Source of the DNA: UBA5078 sp040384465
GTDB taxonomy: Bacteria > Pseudomonadota > Gammaproteobacteria > Pseudomonadales > Pseudohongiellaceae
Assembly: GCA_040384465.1 (NCBI GenBank)
Contig: JAZKJF010000004.1
Coordinates: 1 to 64,000 of the forward strand
DNA: 64,000 nt
Direction of reading: 5' to 3'
The stretch's first letter is position 1. Each line of letters starts with the position of its first letter. Both the position numbers and the translations under genes were made by a program. The notes below the pieces were generated by a model. That model did no database searches, was not told the origin of the DNA, and saw only the letters and a list, made by a program, of their open reading frames with translations. Of the stretch, positions 1 through 7,503 are shown piece after piece.

Positions 1-56
1 GAGCGCCATGGATGGCGCGAACCGAGCCCTACAGGGATGTATTCACGGGCGTGTCA
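1..56. repeat. Possible dispersed intergenic repeat with a short hairpin
   Basis: The first bases hold a perfect 7-bp inverted repeat with a 2-nt loop (gcgccat gg atggcgc, positions 4-19), followed by a stretch whose wording (ctacagggatgtattcacgg) resembles intergenic repeats I recall from gammaproteobacterial genomes. There is only one copy here, so its repeat status is an inference from memory. It lies downstream of the leftward gene ending at 116. Confidence 0.35.
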
Positions 57-100
57 CCGTAGCCCCCGCCAGCACCCCACTCCAACCACTGAACAAAACT

Positions 101-125
101 CAAAGATTCAAAGATTCAAAGATTC
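101..125. repeat. Triplicated 8-bp tandem repeat (caaagatt) across a stop codon
   Basis: The octamer caaagatt occurs three times in a row and is followed by c. It covers the last codons and the TGA stop (116-118) of the leftward exported protein. Copy-number change would alter the C-terminus or stop position. It is a simple slippage-prone repeat with no other sign of function. Confidence 0.6.
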
Positions 126-907
126 GCCGTAGCAAATTCGATTCGGCCAGCCGCTCCGTAGATGACGGAGGGTGGAGTGTCGAGCTGGGCGGGAGCTTTC
201 AGACCAGGCCAGATCGGCGTGATCAGGTCCAGTTGCGCGCGGATGGCGGCCACTGCTGTCTTGTTCTCGGTCATGCCATCAAGACGCTCCAACAACTGTG
301 TTGCTATGCGCACGAATCCCAACGCATCTTGATACTCGTGCTCGTTCTCCAGCTTGCCACCCTCGCCCACCGCGATGTCGTATTCCGCTGCGGCTGTGCG
401 CACCAGATCCAGAATGACATCGCCCAACACCTCGGCATTCACTTCCGTCACCGCGTTCTCAGCGACCGTGATCGCGTCCTGCAGTGCCGCGTAAGCCGCT
501 TCCACATCTGCGAGTGGACGTTGTTCTGTGACTGCCAGCGCCAATGCTTCCAGCTGATCAGCAAAGCCGGTGCCTTTACGTGCTTCGATGGCGGGCAGCA
601 GGTCCGTGTACAACTCATCGCCCGGATGCTTCATGTGCGTGGCCGAGGCTTCCTGCTCGCCTTGCCGATAGAGGTCGACGCCTACGTTGAGATGGCCGCG
701 AATGAACGCGAGCTGACCGAGGTACACCGCATCGTTGGCAATCGCATCCGCCGTGGCGGCACCTTCGCCGCCCTCGCCGCCTTCACCGGCCATTTCCATG
801 GCGCCGTGATCCATGCCTGCCGGACTCATGCTGGTGCCTGCGTAAAATGCCGTACTCGCGGCAACGACAACGCCAAGACCGACCCACAGTTTATTTCTGG
901 TTTCCAT
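116..907 (-). CDS. Exported alpha-helical protein of unknown function, Fur-box neighbour
   Basis: About 263 residues. The start at 907 was chosen because it begins with a short charged N-terminus and a hydrophobic stretch (LWVGLGVVVAASTAFYAG), which suits a signal peptide or membrane anchor. A Met/His/Gly-rich segment (GMDHGAMEMAG then GGEGGEGG) follows, and the rest is predicted mostly helical with a segment GHLNVGVDLYRQGEQEA and MKHPGDELY. I do not recognise a named family. It is transcribed divergently from the PiuC-like hydroxylase, and a Fur-box-like palindrome sits between them. That context, with the His/Met-rich segment, suggests a periplasmic metal-related role. No catalytic motif is visible. 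Confidence 0.75.
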   Translation of the reverse strand: METRNKLWVGLGVVVAASTAFYAGTSMSPAGMDHGAMEMAGEGGEGGEGAATADAIANDAVYLGQLAFIRGHLNVGVDLYRQGEQEASATHMKHPGDELYTDLLPAIEARKGTGFADQLEALALAVTEQRPLADVEAAYAALQDAITVAENAVTEVNAEVLGDVILDLVRTAAAEYDIAVGEGGKLENEHEYQDALGFVRIATQLLERLDGMTENKTAVAAIRAQLDLITPIWPGLKAPAQLDTPPSVIYGAAGRIEFATANL

Positions 908-991
908 GTTGACTCCCGGTTGCGCACACGCAGTGGTTGATTTGTAATTGGCCCCAGGGGCCTCTACACTGAGCCGCACTATACACCCAAC

Positions 992-1008
992 AAGAATCGT
1001 TCTCAATT
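992..1008. promoter_or_regulatory. Fur-box-like operator between divergent genes
   Basis: aagaatcgttctcaatt reads on the minus strand as aattgagaacgattctt, close to the gammaproteobacterial Fur 7-1-7 pattern (TGAGAAT N ATTCTCA). It ends just upstream of the AGGA ribosome site (1010-1013) and ATG (1022) of the hydroxylase and 85 bp upstream of the leftward gene. Iron-dependent repression of both genes is inferred. Confidence 0.6.
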
Positions 1009-1021
1009 AGGAATTGCCGCG

Positions 1022-1699
1022 ATGCTGCTGCAGATTGCCAACGCTCTCCCCCCTGCTCTCCTTCACGAATGTCAGTTGCTCGGCACCGAAAACGCTCTGT
1101 TTGCTGACGGGCGCAGCACCGCTGGCTGGCATGCCCGGGAGCGCAAACACAACTTGCAGGCGCGTGGAGATTCGCGCGTGGCAACGGTGCTGCAGCAAGT
1201 GGAGCTGGCGCTGTTGCTGCACGAACTGGTGGTCGCTGCGGCCCGCCCTAAGCGTATTGTCCGGCTGCTGTTGAGCCGCTATGATGAAGGCATGCATTAC
1301 GGTACTCATGTCGATGACGCCCTGATGGATGGACAGCGCACCGATCTCTCCTTCACCGTCTTCCTGAGTCCTCCAGACACCTACGAAGGCGGCAGTCTGG
1401 TGATCGACGAACCGGGTGCCGAACGCGCATATCGTCTCGGAGCGGGCGAGATGCTGCTCTACCCTTCCTCTTCCTTGCACCGCGTCGAGCCGGTCACCCG
1501 TGGGACACGTCTGGTGCTGGTCGGCTGGATTCGCAGTTATCTGCGTAGCGGCGAGGCTCGCGAGATTCTGTTTGATCTGGAGCGCACCATCGCCCTGCTG
1601 CGCGGGAAACCGGAGGCCGCACGACAAAACTGCAGTGCCGAGCTGGAACTGCTGCTGAAGACCCGCAGCAACCTGCTGCGGATGTGGGCCGAAGACTAA
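1022..1699 (+). CDS. piuC: PKHD-type Fe(II)/2-oxoglutarate hydroxylase, PiuC/YbiX-like
   Basis: 225 residues, the usual length of the PiuC/YbiX family. These are cytoplasmic prolyl-4-hydroxylase-fold dioxygenases that usually travel with TonB-dependent siderophore receptors; their substrate is not established. The iron facial triad is visible as H96-x-D98 (YGTHVDDA) and H153 (SSSLHRVEPVTRG), with R163 in TRGTRLVLVGW as the likely 2-oxoglutarate carboxylate binder. The N-terminal dsbh segment and C-terminal helical extension are both present. No siderophore receptor lies in the window. An AGGA ribosome site precedes the ATG, and the Fur-box-like palindrome lies immediately upstream, so induction under iron limitation is likely. 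Confidence 0.9.
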   Translation: MLLQIANALPPALLHECQLLGTENALFADGRSTAGWHARERKHNLQARGDSRVATVLQQVELALLLHELVVAAARPKRIVRLLLSRYDEGMHYGTHVDDALMDGQRTDLSFTVFLSPPDTYEGGSLVIDEPGAERAYRLGAGEMLLYPSSSLHRVEPVTRGTRLVLVGWIRSYLRSGEAREILFDLERTIALLRGKPEAARQNCSAELELLLKTRSNLLRMWAED

Positions 1700-1723
1700 T
1701 TTGACACGCGAGGAAGAATAATC

Positions 1724-1773
1724 GGGCGTTCTGGCTGGTCTGATGTGGACAACAACAACGCAGGAGAACGCCC
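1724..1773 (+). promoter_or_regulatory. Inverted repeat enclosing the ribosome site of the aldo/keto reductase
   Basis: gggcgttct (1724-1732) pairs perfectly with agaacgccc (1765-1773), 9 bp. The 3' arm overlaps the AGGAG Shine-Dalgarno sequence (1762-1766) and abuts the ATG at 1774. In RNA this would partly hide the translation start. Any regulatory role is inference. Confidence 0.4.
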
Positions 1774-2721
1774 ATGTCCCACGGCAACCGCTTTCTCAAC
1801 CGACGTGATGCCCTCAAGCTCGGCCTCGCCGCTGGCGCCACGCTGGCTCTCGGCCCGAACGCCCTCTTCGCGCAAGGCAGCAGTAGTGAGCTGCTGAGCA
1901 AACCCATCCCCTCCTCCGGCGAACGCATCCCCCTGGTCGGCATCGGCACGGCGCGCCGTTATGATGTCGCCGCTACCGAGGAAGAGCTGGCGCCTCTGCG
2001 TGAGGTGTTGCGCAACTTCCCCGGCATGGGTGGCAGGCTGATCGATACCGCGCCGTCCTACGGGAATGCCGAGACAGTCGTCGGCAATCTGCTGGCCGAG
2101 CTGGGCATTCGCGACCAGATATTCTTGGCAACCAAAGTCGGCGCCGGACGTCAGGGCCGTGCGGCCGGACTCGCCGAGATGCAGGGCTCTCTGGAACGTC
2201 TGCAGACCGACCACTTCGACCTGCTGGAGATTCACAACCTGGCAGGCACTGCCGAGATGCTGCCGCTGCTTCGAGAATGGAAGCAGGAAGGCAAGATTCG
2301 CTATTACGGCATCACCACTTCTTCCAAGGAACAATACGAAGAACTCGCCGGGTTCATGCGCAGCGAGCCGCTGGACTTCATTCAGGTAGACTACGCCATC
2401 GACAACCGCTCCGCCGAGGATCTGCTGCTGCCATTGGCGCAGGAGCGCGGCATCGCGGTGCTCACGGCACTGCCTTTCGGGCGTGGCAGGGTTTTCGATG
2501 CCTTCGGCGACACACCAGTGCCCGCCTGGGCGGCTGAGCTGGGTATCGAGACCTGGGCGCAGTTCGCGCTGAAGTTCAATGTCTCGCACCCGGCCATCAC
2601 GGCGGCGATTCCAGGGACGGCACGGCCGGAGTATCTGGTCGACAATTTCAATGCCTCACGAGGCGTATTGCCAGACGCCGCCACCCGGCAACGCATGGCC
2701 GACCTCGTCGCCAACGCCTGA
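1774..2721 (+). CDS. Tat-exported aldo/keto reductase
   Basis: 315 residues. The N-terminus carries a twin-arginine signal (FLNRRDALKLGLAAGATLALG), so the protein is probably folded with its nicotinamide cofactor and exported to the periplasm. The aldo/keto reductase catalytic tetrad is complete: D91 and Y96 in DTAPSYGNAE, K121 in ATKVG and H154 in LEIHNL. The C-terminal part has the family segment leading to ITAAIPGTARPEYL. It starts 74 nt after the hydroxylase and uses a clear AGGAG site. The substrate cannot be told. Exported aldo/keto reductases are a known minority in the family. Confidence 0.9.
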   Translation: MSHGNRFLNRRDALKLGLAAGATLALGPNALFAQGSSSELLSKPIPSSGERIPLVGIGTARRYDVAATEEELAPLREVLRNFPGMGGRLIDTAPSYGNAETVVGNLLAELGIRDQIFLATKVGAGRQGRAAGLAEMQGSLERLQTDHFDLLEIHNLAGTAEMLPLLREWKQEGKIRYYGITTSSKEQYEELAGFMRSEPLDFIQVDYAIDNRSAEDLLLPLAQERGIAVLTALPFGRGRVFDAFGDTPVPAWAAELGIETWAQFALKFNVSHPAITAAIPGTARPEYLVDNFNASRGVLPDAATRQRMADLVANA

Positions 2722-2739
2722 TTCGAGAGGGAAGCGCTG

Positions 2740-4227
2740 ATGACGAATGCCGCGACCAGACTGCTCAACAACGCCGTAGACCTGCGCGAGGGGGAAGGTG
2801 CCGCACTGGCGTGGTCCTTCACCTATTACTTCTGCCTACTGTGTGCCTACTACATCCTGCGCCCCATCCGCGACGAGATGGGCGTGGCGGGTGGCGTCGA
2901 CAATCTCGCCTGGTTGTTCACGGGCACACTCGTTGGCATGATGCTGATTCACCCGGTGTTTACCTCGTTGGTGAAAAAGCTTCCCCGCAACCGCTTCGTT
3001 CCCCTCACCTACCGCTTCTTCATCGCCAATCTGCTGATCTTTTTCGTGGTGTTCCGCGTGGTGCCGCAGGAGAACAGCGTGTGGATCGGCCGCATCTTCT
3101 TCATCTGGGTCAGCGTCTTCAATCTGTTCGTGGTTTCCGTGTTCTGGTCGTTCATGACCGACATCTACCGCTCTGCACAGAGCAAACGGCTGTTCGGGAT
3201 GCTCGCGGTGGGGGGTACGGTGGGCGCGATCATGGGTGCCTCGATCACCTCGGCGCTGGTCGCCGTGCTGGGGCCGGTGAATCTGCTGCTGATCTCGGCA
3301 CTGCTGCTGGAGGCGGCGGCGCGGGTGTCCAATGCGCTGGAGAGGTCCGAGGAGAAGCTGGCGCTGGCGGCGTTGCGGGATGAGAGGGAGGACACGGAGA
3401 AAGGTGAGGGTGACTCTAAAGAGGTCGCTGGCAGGGCCAGCTCATACAGGGGAGAGGGATTGGAGCCGACGGCGGAGCAGACTGCCGGGGCGATCCGGGA
3501 GGTCGCGAGCAAGCAGCGCGAGATCATCGGCGGTGGGGTGCTGGAGGGCATCACCGACGTGTTGCGCTCGCCCTACCTGATCGGCATCGCGGTGCTGATG
3601 CTGCTGTTCACGGTGACATCCACCTATCTGTATTTCATGCAGGCGGAAATCGTCGAGAGCAGTTCGCAGGACTCTCGTGTACGCACACAGTTGTTCGCCA
3701 ACATCGATCTGATCGTCAACATCCTGACCCTGGTCACGCAGCTGTTCCTGACCGGCCGCATTCTGCGCTGGTTCGGCATCGGGCTCAGTCTGGCGTTCCT
3801 ACCGCTGCTCAGTCTGGTCGGTTTCGGCATTCTCGGCGTCGCGCCTGCTCTGGCGGTGCTGGTGGTGTTCCAGATACTGAGACGAGCAGGCAATTACGCG
3901 ATTCAGCGCCCGGCGCGCGAGGTGCTCTACACCGTGCTGCCACGCAGCGAGAAGTACAAGGCCAAGAACTTCAATGACACGTTCGTCTATCGGGTAGGCG
4001 ACCAGCTCGGGGCCTGGTCGTACACGGCGATGGGCTGGTTAGGGATGGGCGTCGCCACGCTCTCGATGAGCATGGTGCCGGTGTCGCTGGTGTGGTTGCT
4101 GCTGGCGCTGTGGCTCGGACGTCGCTACCGGGGCTACAATTCCCGGCCACTTGGGACTGACGCTAATACAGACCTGGCAGCATCTGAGACTGTGCGCTCT
4201 GCCACGTCTTCGGCAACGCCGGGTTGA
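2740..4227 (+). CDS. TLC/MFS-type transporter (NTP/NDP-exchange-like)
   Basis: 495 residues with about 12 hydrophobic segments, resembling bacterial relatives of the TLC ATP/ADP translocase group that databases often label MFS transporter. Segments such as YYFCLLCAYYILRPIRDEMG and the late ARNYAIQRPAREVLYTVLPR-like stretch followed by KYKAKNFNDTFVYRVGD are typical of that group. The central cytoplasmic loop (residues about 200-265) is long and charged and includes VAGRASSYRG, encoded by a REP-like DNA segment at 3425-3450. It follows the aldo/keto reductase by 18 nt and may be co-transcribed. The transported substrate is unknown; nucleotide exchange should not be assumed for free-living bacteria. 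Confidence 0.8.
   Translation: MTNAATRLLNNAVDLREGEGAALAWSFTYYFCLLCAYYILRPIRDEMGVAGGVDNLAWLFTGTLVGMMLIHPVFTSLVKKLPRNRFVPLTYRFFIANLLIFFVVFRVVPQENSVWIGRIFFIWVSVFNLFVVSVFWSFMTDIYRSAQSKRLFGMLAVGGTVGAIMGASITSALVAVLGPVNLLLISALLLEAAARVSNALERSEEKLALAALRDEREDTEKGEGDSKEVAGRASSYRGEGLEPTAEQTAGAIREVASKQREIIGGGVLEGITDVLRSPYLIGIAVLMLLFTVTSTYLYFMQAEIVESSSQDSRVRTQLFANIDLIVNILTLVTQLFLTGRILRWFGIGLSLAFLPLLSLVGFGILGVAPALAVLVVFQILRRAGNYAIQRPAREVLYTVLPRSEKYKAKNFNDTFVYRVGDQLGAWSYTAMGWLGMGVATLSMSMVPVSLVWLLLALWLGRRYRGYNSRPLGTDANTDLAASETVRSATSSATPG
3425..3450. repeat. REP-like half-palindrome inside a coding region
   Basis: tcgctggcagggccagctc followed by atacagg matches 19 consecutive bases, then tacag, of the REP arm whose plus-strand copy is at 7375-7398 (reverse complement). 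It lies in frame within the transporter loop. Confidence 0.6.
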
Positions 4228-4288
4228 CTCGGCAATGGTGGGAGTGCTGTACTGGACTCCCACTCTTGCCAGCAGGCCGCCACCCTTC

Positions 4289-5122
4289 ATGTTGAAAGCC
4301 CTATCCACCAACACCATCAACCTGTTGGTCTTTACCGGATTGATGGCCGTTGCATTCGTGGACTACATCACCGGCATCGAGATCCGCATCTACCCACTCT
4401 ACTTTCTGCCCTTGATGCTGGCTGCCTGGCGGCTGTCCCGACCCATCACAATTGCCTACGCTACCATGGCTGGTGCCATATGGGCGGTAGTGATGTATCT
4501 CAGTGGTCGCGAGTACTCTACCGGTGTTATCTGGCTGATCAATTTCCTGACTCAGGCAACGGCGTTTGTGCTGGTATCAATGCTGGTCAGCAAACTGCAT
4601 GCGGTGATCGAGCATGAACGCATTCTCAGCCGTACCGATCTGCTGACAGGATTGCCCAACCGCCGTCACTTTTTCGAGCAATCCGGACAAATCGTCATGG
4701 AGTGCCGTCGCAATATGCGTCCGCTGACGCTGGGCTACATCGATCTCGACAATTTCAAACGCGCCAACGACACACTGGGGCACGAACACGGCGACGAGCT
4801 GTTGCAGACTGTCGCCAACACCTTCCGACACTGTTTGCGGGTCGGTGATGTCTGCGCGCGTATGGGCGGTGACGAATTCGTGGTGCTGTTGCCTGAAACG
4901 GATGTCGAACATGCGCAGCCTATTTTTGAACGTATCCGCGAAGAACTGGCAGGCGATGCAGAGTTCAGCCGCAGCGGCGTCACGGCAAGCATCGGGGCCA
5001 TCACCTACATTTCCGCACCACAACTTGTAGATGATATGATCGCCGGCGCCGACGAGATGATGTACCGCGTCAAGGGTGGCAGTAAAAACCGCGTACACAT
5101 CGAAATCGCCCAAGCCGCCTGA
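4289..5122 (+). CDS. Membrane diguanylate cyclase (GGDEF)
   Basis: About 277 residues from the chosen ATG. Roughly five hydrophobic helices form an N-terminal membrane sensor of MASE-like type, followed by a short helical linker (VSKLHAVIEHERILSRTDLLTGLPNRR) and a complete GGDEF domain. The active-site motif is intact (ARMGGDEFVVLL), and RVGD, five residues ahead of it, is the product-inhibition I-site. It should therefore make c-di-GMP and be feedback controlled. There is no EAL domain. The start is uncertain: an upstream in-frame ATG at 4235 is possible, and neither has a good ribosome site. Confidence 0.88.
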   Translation: MLKALSTNTINLLVFTGLMAVAFVDYITGIEIRIYPLYFLPLMLAAWRLSRPITIAYATMAGAIWAVVMYLSGREYSTGVIWLINFLTQATAFVLVSMLVSKLHAVIEHERILSRTDLLTGLPNRRHFFEQSGQIVMECRRNMRPLTLGYIDLDNFKRANDTLGHEHGDELLQTVANTFRHCLRVGDVCARMGGDEFVVLLPETDVEHAQPIFERIREELAGDAEFSRSGVTASIGAITYISAPQLVDDMIAGADEMMYRVKGGSKNRVHIEIAQAA

Positions 5123-5150
5123 CCTGTCCCGCTTTCGTTGGAGTCCTCTT

Positions 5151-5768
5151 ATGCTGAAGTTCTATTACGCTCCGAAAACCTGCGCCCTCGCTGTCCATCT
5201 CGCACTCGAACACATCAGCGCTCCTTATGAAGCAATCGCGCTGGACTTTGCCAGTCAGGCGCAACGCTCTCCGGAATTTCTGGCGCTAAATCCCAAAGGC
5301 CGGGTGCCTGCGCTCGTCACCGAGCGCGGCGCCATCACCGAGACTCCAGCCCTGCTGCTGTATCTATGCCAGCGCTATCCGGAAGCCGGACTCGCGCCAC
5401 TGGAGGACATTTTCGCGACGGCAGAACTGCAGGCTTTCAACAGCTATCTCTGCTCTACGGTCCATGTCGCCCACGCGCACCGAGTGCGTGGCACGCGCTG
5501 GGTGGATGATCCGGCAGCCATAGAAGCGATGAAGAAGAAAGTCCCGCAATCCATGGGCGACTGCATGGCGTTGATCGAGAACGGGATGCTGCGCGGCCCC
5601 TGGGTGATGGGCGAGCGTTACTCGGTGGCGGACATGTATCTGTTCACGATCAGCGGATGGCTGGAAGGGGATGGTGTCGACCTCAGCAAGTTACCAAGGG
5701 TCATGGCGCACCGGGCCCGCATGCTAGCAGATCCGGTGGTGCAAAAAATCTGGGCGCTGTACGCGTAG
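5151..5768 (+). CDS. Glutathione S-transferase
   Basis: 205 residues, a typical bacterial GST length. The thioredoxin-like N-terminal domain begins MLKFYYAPKTCALAVHLALE, with the family S/C-x-x region near residues 9-12, and continues to the conserved NPKGRVPAL and the ITETPALLLYL glutathione-binding segment. The C-terminal all-helical domain contains YSVADMYLF, the usual N-capping motif. A GGAG ribosome site precedes this ATG. It is 28 nt downstream of the diguanylate cyclase on the same strand and is followed by a REP palindrome that may end the transcript. The electrophile substrate is unknown. Confidence 0.92.
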   Translation: MLKFYYAPKTCALAVHLALEHISAPYEAIALDFASQAQRSPEFLALNPKGRVPALVTERGAITETPALLLYLCQRYPEAGLAPLEDIFATAELQAFNSYLCSTVHVAHAHRVRGTRWVDDPAAIEAMKKKVPQSMGDCMALIENGMLRGPWVMGERYSVADMYLFTISGWLEGDGVDLSKLPRVMAHRARMLADPVVQKIWALYA

Positions 5769-5782
5769 AACTTCACTCTGCC

Positions 5783-5850
5783 CTGTGGGAGCGGGCCTGC
5801 CCGCGATTGGATTGCGATGAACCCAATCGCGGGCAGGCCCGCTCCCACAG
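5783..5850. repeat. REP palindrome with perfect 28-bp arms
   Basis: Left arm 5783-5810 (ctgtgggagcgggcctgccc and on to gattgg) is the exact reverse complement of right arm 5823-5850, with a 12-nt loop. This is the Pseudomonas-type REP core gtgggagcgggc-tgcccgcgat. It lies 14 nt after the GST stop codon. Confidence 0.9.
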
Positions 5851-5858
5851 TCAGTGGT

Positions 5859-6086
5859 TCAGCACAAGCGCTGCGGATGACGAGTGTCAACGAACACATC
5901 CCCCCACAGAATGATCTCTCCTGCATCACTCTCGGCAATGTCTTCATCAAACTGGTCGATCAGATAGAGGTGTTCCGACTGGCTGGCCGCTCTGCCGTCC
6001 TGACAAGAGGATGCCTCGGCAGATTGGCCAGAGGTCAGAGCAGGCGTCACCGCCACGTTCCGGATGTCAATCTGAAGGTCGGACAT
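5859..6086 (-). CDS. Small acidic protein of unknown function
   Basis: 75 residues, MSDLQIDIRN at the start and ending in a cysteine (HPQRLC). The start was chosen because an AGGAG site lies 8 nt upstream of the ATG. The protein is acidic, with DQFDEDIAESDAGE in the middle, two internal contexts with cysteine (SSCQDG and the last residue), and no signal peptide or membrane segment. I do not recognise it. It is divergent from the metallo-beta-lactamase-fold gene and follows a REP. Alternatives are a RiPP-like precursor, which is speculative because no modification enzyme is nearby, or a spurious frame. Confidence 0.4.
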   Translation of the reverse strand: MSDLQIDIRNVAVTPALTSGQSAEASSCQDGRAASQSEHLYLIDQFDEDIAESDAGEIILWGDVFVDTRHPQRLC

Positions 6087-6281
6087 GATCAGGACTCCTG
6101 TGCCTCTATCGATCGTGAGGCACACTATGCCGGACAATTGTGGCATTGCTATGAATGGAATCAGGCAAATTCTGAATTGTACCGACGCTTTAACACGCCC
6201 ACTCTTTCAAGTACGATGCCGCAAGATCGATAGCTCTTCCCTCGCGCCACTCGCTGGCAAACTCTGATCAGGATGAACACT

Positions 6282-7364
6282 ATGAATAAGAAGAAAAGCG
6301 GTTTCAATCTGGCGACTCTGAGCCTCGCAGGCTCGGGCATGCTGCTGGCGGTGTTTGGGTATGTGAACGCTCAAGGTGAAGCACCGACTGTGATCGAAAC
6401 AGACTCGCATCGTTTCACGCAAATGGCCGATGGTGTCTATCAGGTGACCGGGACTGGCTCCGTGTACGTGATGAGCAACGCCATGATGATCGTCGGAGAA
6501 GAAGACGTGCTGCTGGTGGATTCCCACGTGACGCCGAACGCGGCCAACGCCTTGCTGCGCTCCGTCGCCGAAGTCACTGACAAGCCCGTCCGTTATCTGG
6601 TCAACACGCACTACCACTTCGATCACGCCCACGGCAACCAGGTGTTCCCCAATCAGGTCGAGATCATCGGCCACAGCTTCACCCGCACCAAGCTCAATGG
6701 CGAAATGGGTAACGTCCTGACCGAATCCACTCACCTGAGTTTCACCGAAGGCGTGCCCGCGCTGGTAGAGAGCTTGAAGGCTCAGGTAGCGGCTGCGACA
6801 GACCCGGCCGAGCGCGCCAAGCTGCAGGCCGATCTGGCCGTGCAGGAAGCGCACATGGTGTCACTGAAGGAGGTCGTCCCTACCCCGCCGAACATCACAC
6901 TGGAAGACAAGATGACGCTGTATCAGACACTGAGCGACGGTGATCGTGAGATTCAGTTGCTGCATCTGGGCCGTGCCCATACCGCAGGCGACGTGATGGT
7001 GTACCTGCCGCAAGAACGGCTGATCTTTACCGGCGACATGATGCTGCCGTCGCTCTCTTACATGGGGGACAGCTTCCCGCAGGATTGGGTGCAGACGCTC
7101 GAAAATCTGAAGCAGTTGGATTTCGACATCATTCTGCCAGGCCACGGTGCGCCCCTGCAGGGCAAGGAAAAGGTCGGTCATTTCCAGGCCTACGTGGGTG
7201 ATCTCTGGGAGAAAGCCAGCGCCCTGAAGGCGCAAGGCAGGACAGCGGAGCAAGCTGCCGAGCAGATCGACATGACCAATCACGCCCCCAACTACGCGCA
7301 GATTCGCGGCCCGGGCGCTGACGTCAGAGCCATCCGTCGCATCTACGCCCTCCTCGACGAATAA
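6282..7364 (+). CDS. Exported MBL-fold metallo-hydrolase
   Basis: About 360 residues. ATG 6282 is preferred over 6273 because AGGA then sits 8 nt upstream. An N-terminal signal peptide (LATLSLAGSGMLLAVFGYVNAQ) sends it to the periplasm. The di-zinc motif is intact: NTHYHFDHAHGN gives HxHxDH, GRAHTAGD supplies the next metal histidine, FTGDMM the bridging aspartate and LPGHGAP the last histidine. The middle insert (about residues 160-215) is helical and charged. The layout matches quinoprotein-relay/SoxH-like or B3-like exported hydrolases. A true beta-lactamase cannot be claimed. It is followed by the nested REP structure. Confidence 0.88.
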   Translation: MNKKKSGFNLATLSLAGSGMLLAVFGYVNAQGEAPTVIETDSHRFTQMADGVYQVTGTGSVYVMSNAMMIVGEEDVLLVDSHVTPNAANALLRSVAEVTDKPVRYLVNTHYHFDHAHGNQVFPNQVEIIGHSFTRTKLNGEMGNVLTESTHLSFTEGVPALVESLKAQVAAATDPAERAKLQADLAVQEAHMVSLKEVVPTPPNITLEDKMTLYQTLSDGDREIQLLHLGRAHTAGDVMVYLPQERLIFTGDMMLPSLSYMGDSFPQDWVQTLENLKQLDFDIILPGHGAPLQGKEKVGHFQAYVGDLWEKASALKAQGRTAEQAAEQIDMTNHAPNYAQIRGPGADVRAIRRIYALLDE

Positions 7365-7374
7365 CGCTGACTGC

Positions 7375-7502
7375 TGTAGGAGCTGGCCCTGCCAGCGATT
7401 GATTCAGTGCGAGATCAAAAAATTTTGGGGTCAGAGTAAAAATACAGTGCTGTATTTTTACTCTGACCCCAAAATTTGTCGCCGGCAGGGCCAGCTCCTA
7501 CA
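7375..7502. repeat. Nested palindrome: REP arms around a 58-bp palindrome
   Basis: The outer arms tgtaggagctggccctgcca (7375 on, to 7398) and tcgccggcagggccagctcc (ending tacat near 7503) form a REP. Inside, 7421-7478 is an almost perfect palindrome centred on acagtgctgt, with arms aaattttggggtcagagtaa and its complement. The motif ttggggtcagagtaaaaat is one I recall beside REP-associated tyrosine transposase genes. No transposase is present here. Confidence 0.8.
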
Positions 7503-7503
7503 T

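Noticed and set aside
8..940. Long plus-strand reading frame opposite the exported protein at 116-907
   Set aside because: The minus-strand protein has a signal-like N-terminus and ordinary composition; the plus-strand translation is Arg/Cys/His-rich, typical of a shadow.
6282..7364. A metallo-beta-lactamase conferring antibiotic resistance
   Set aside because: The zinc motif is shared by many MBL-fold hydrolases; the surrounding sequence does not single out a beta-lactamase.
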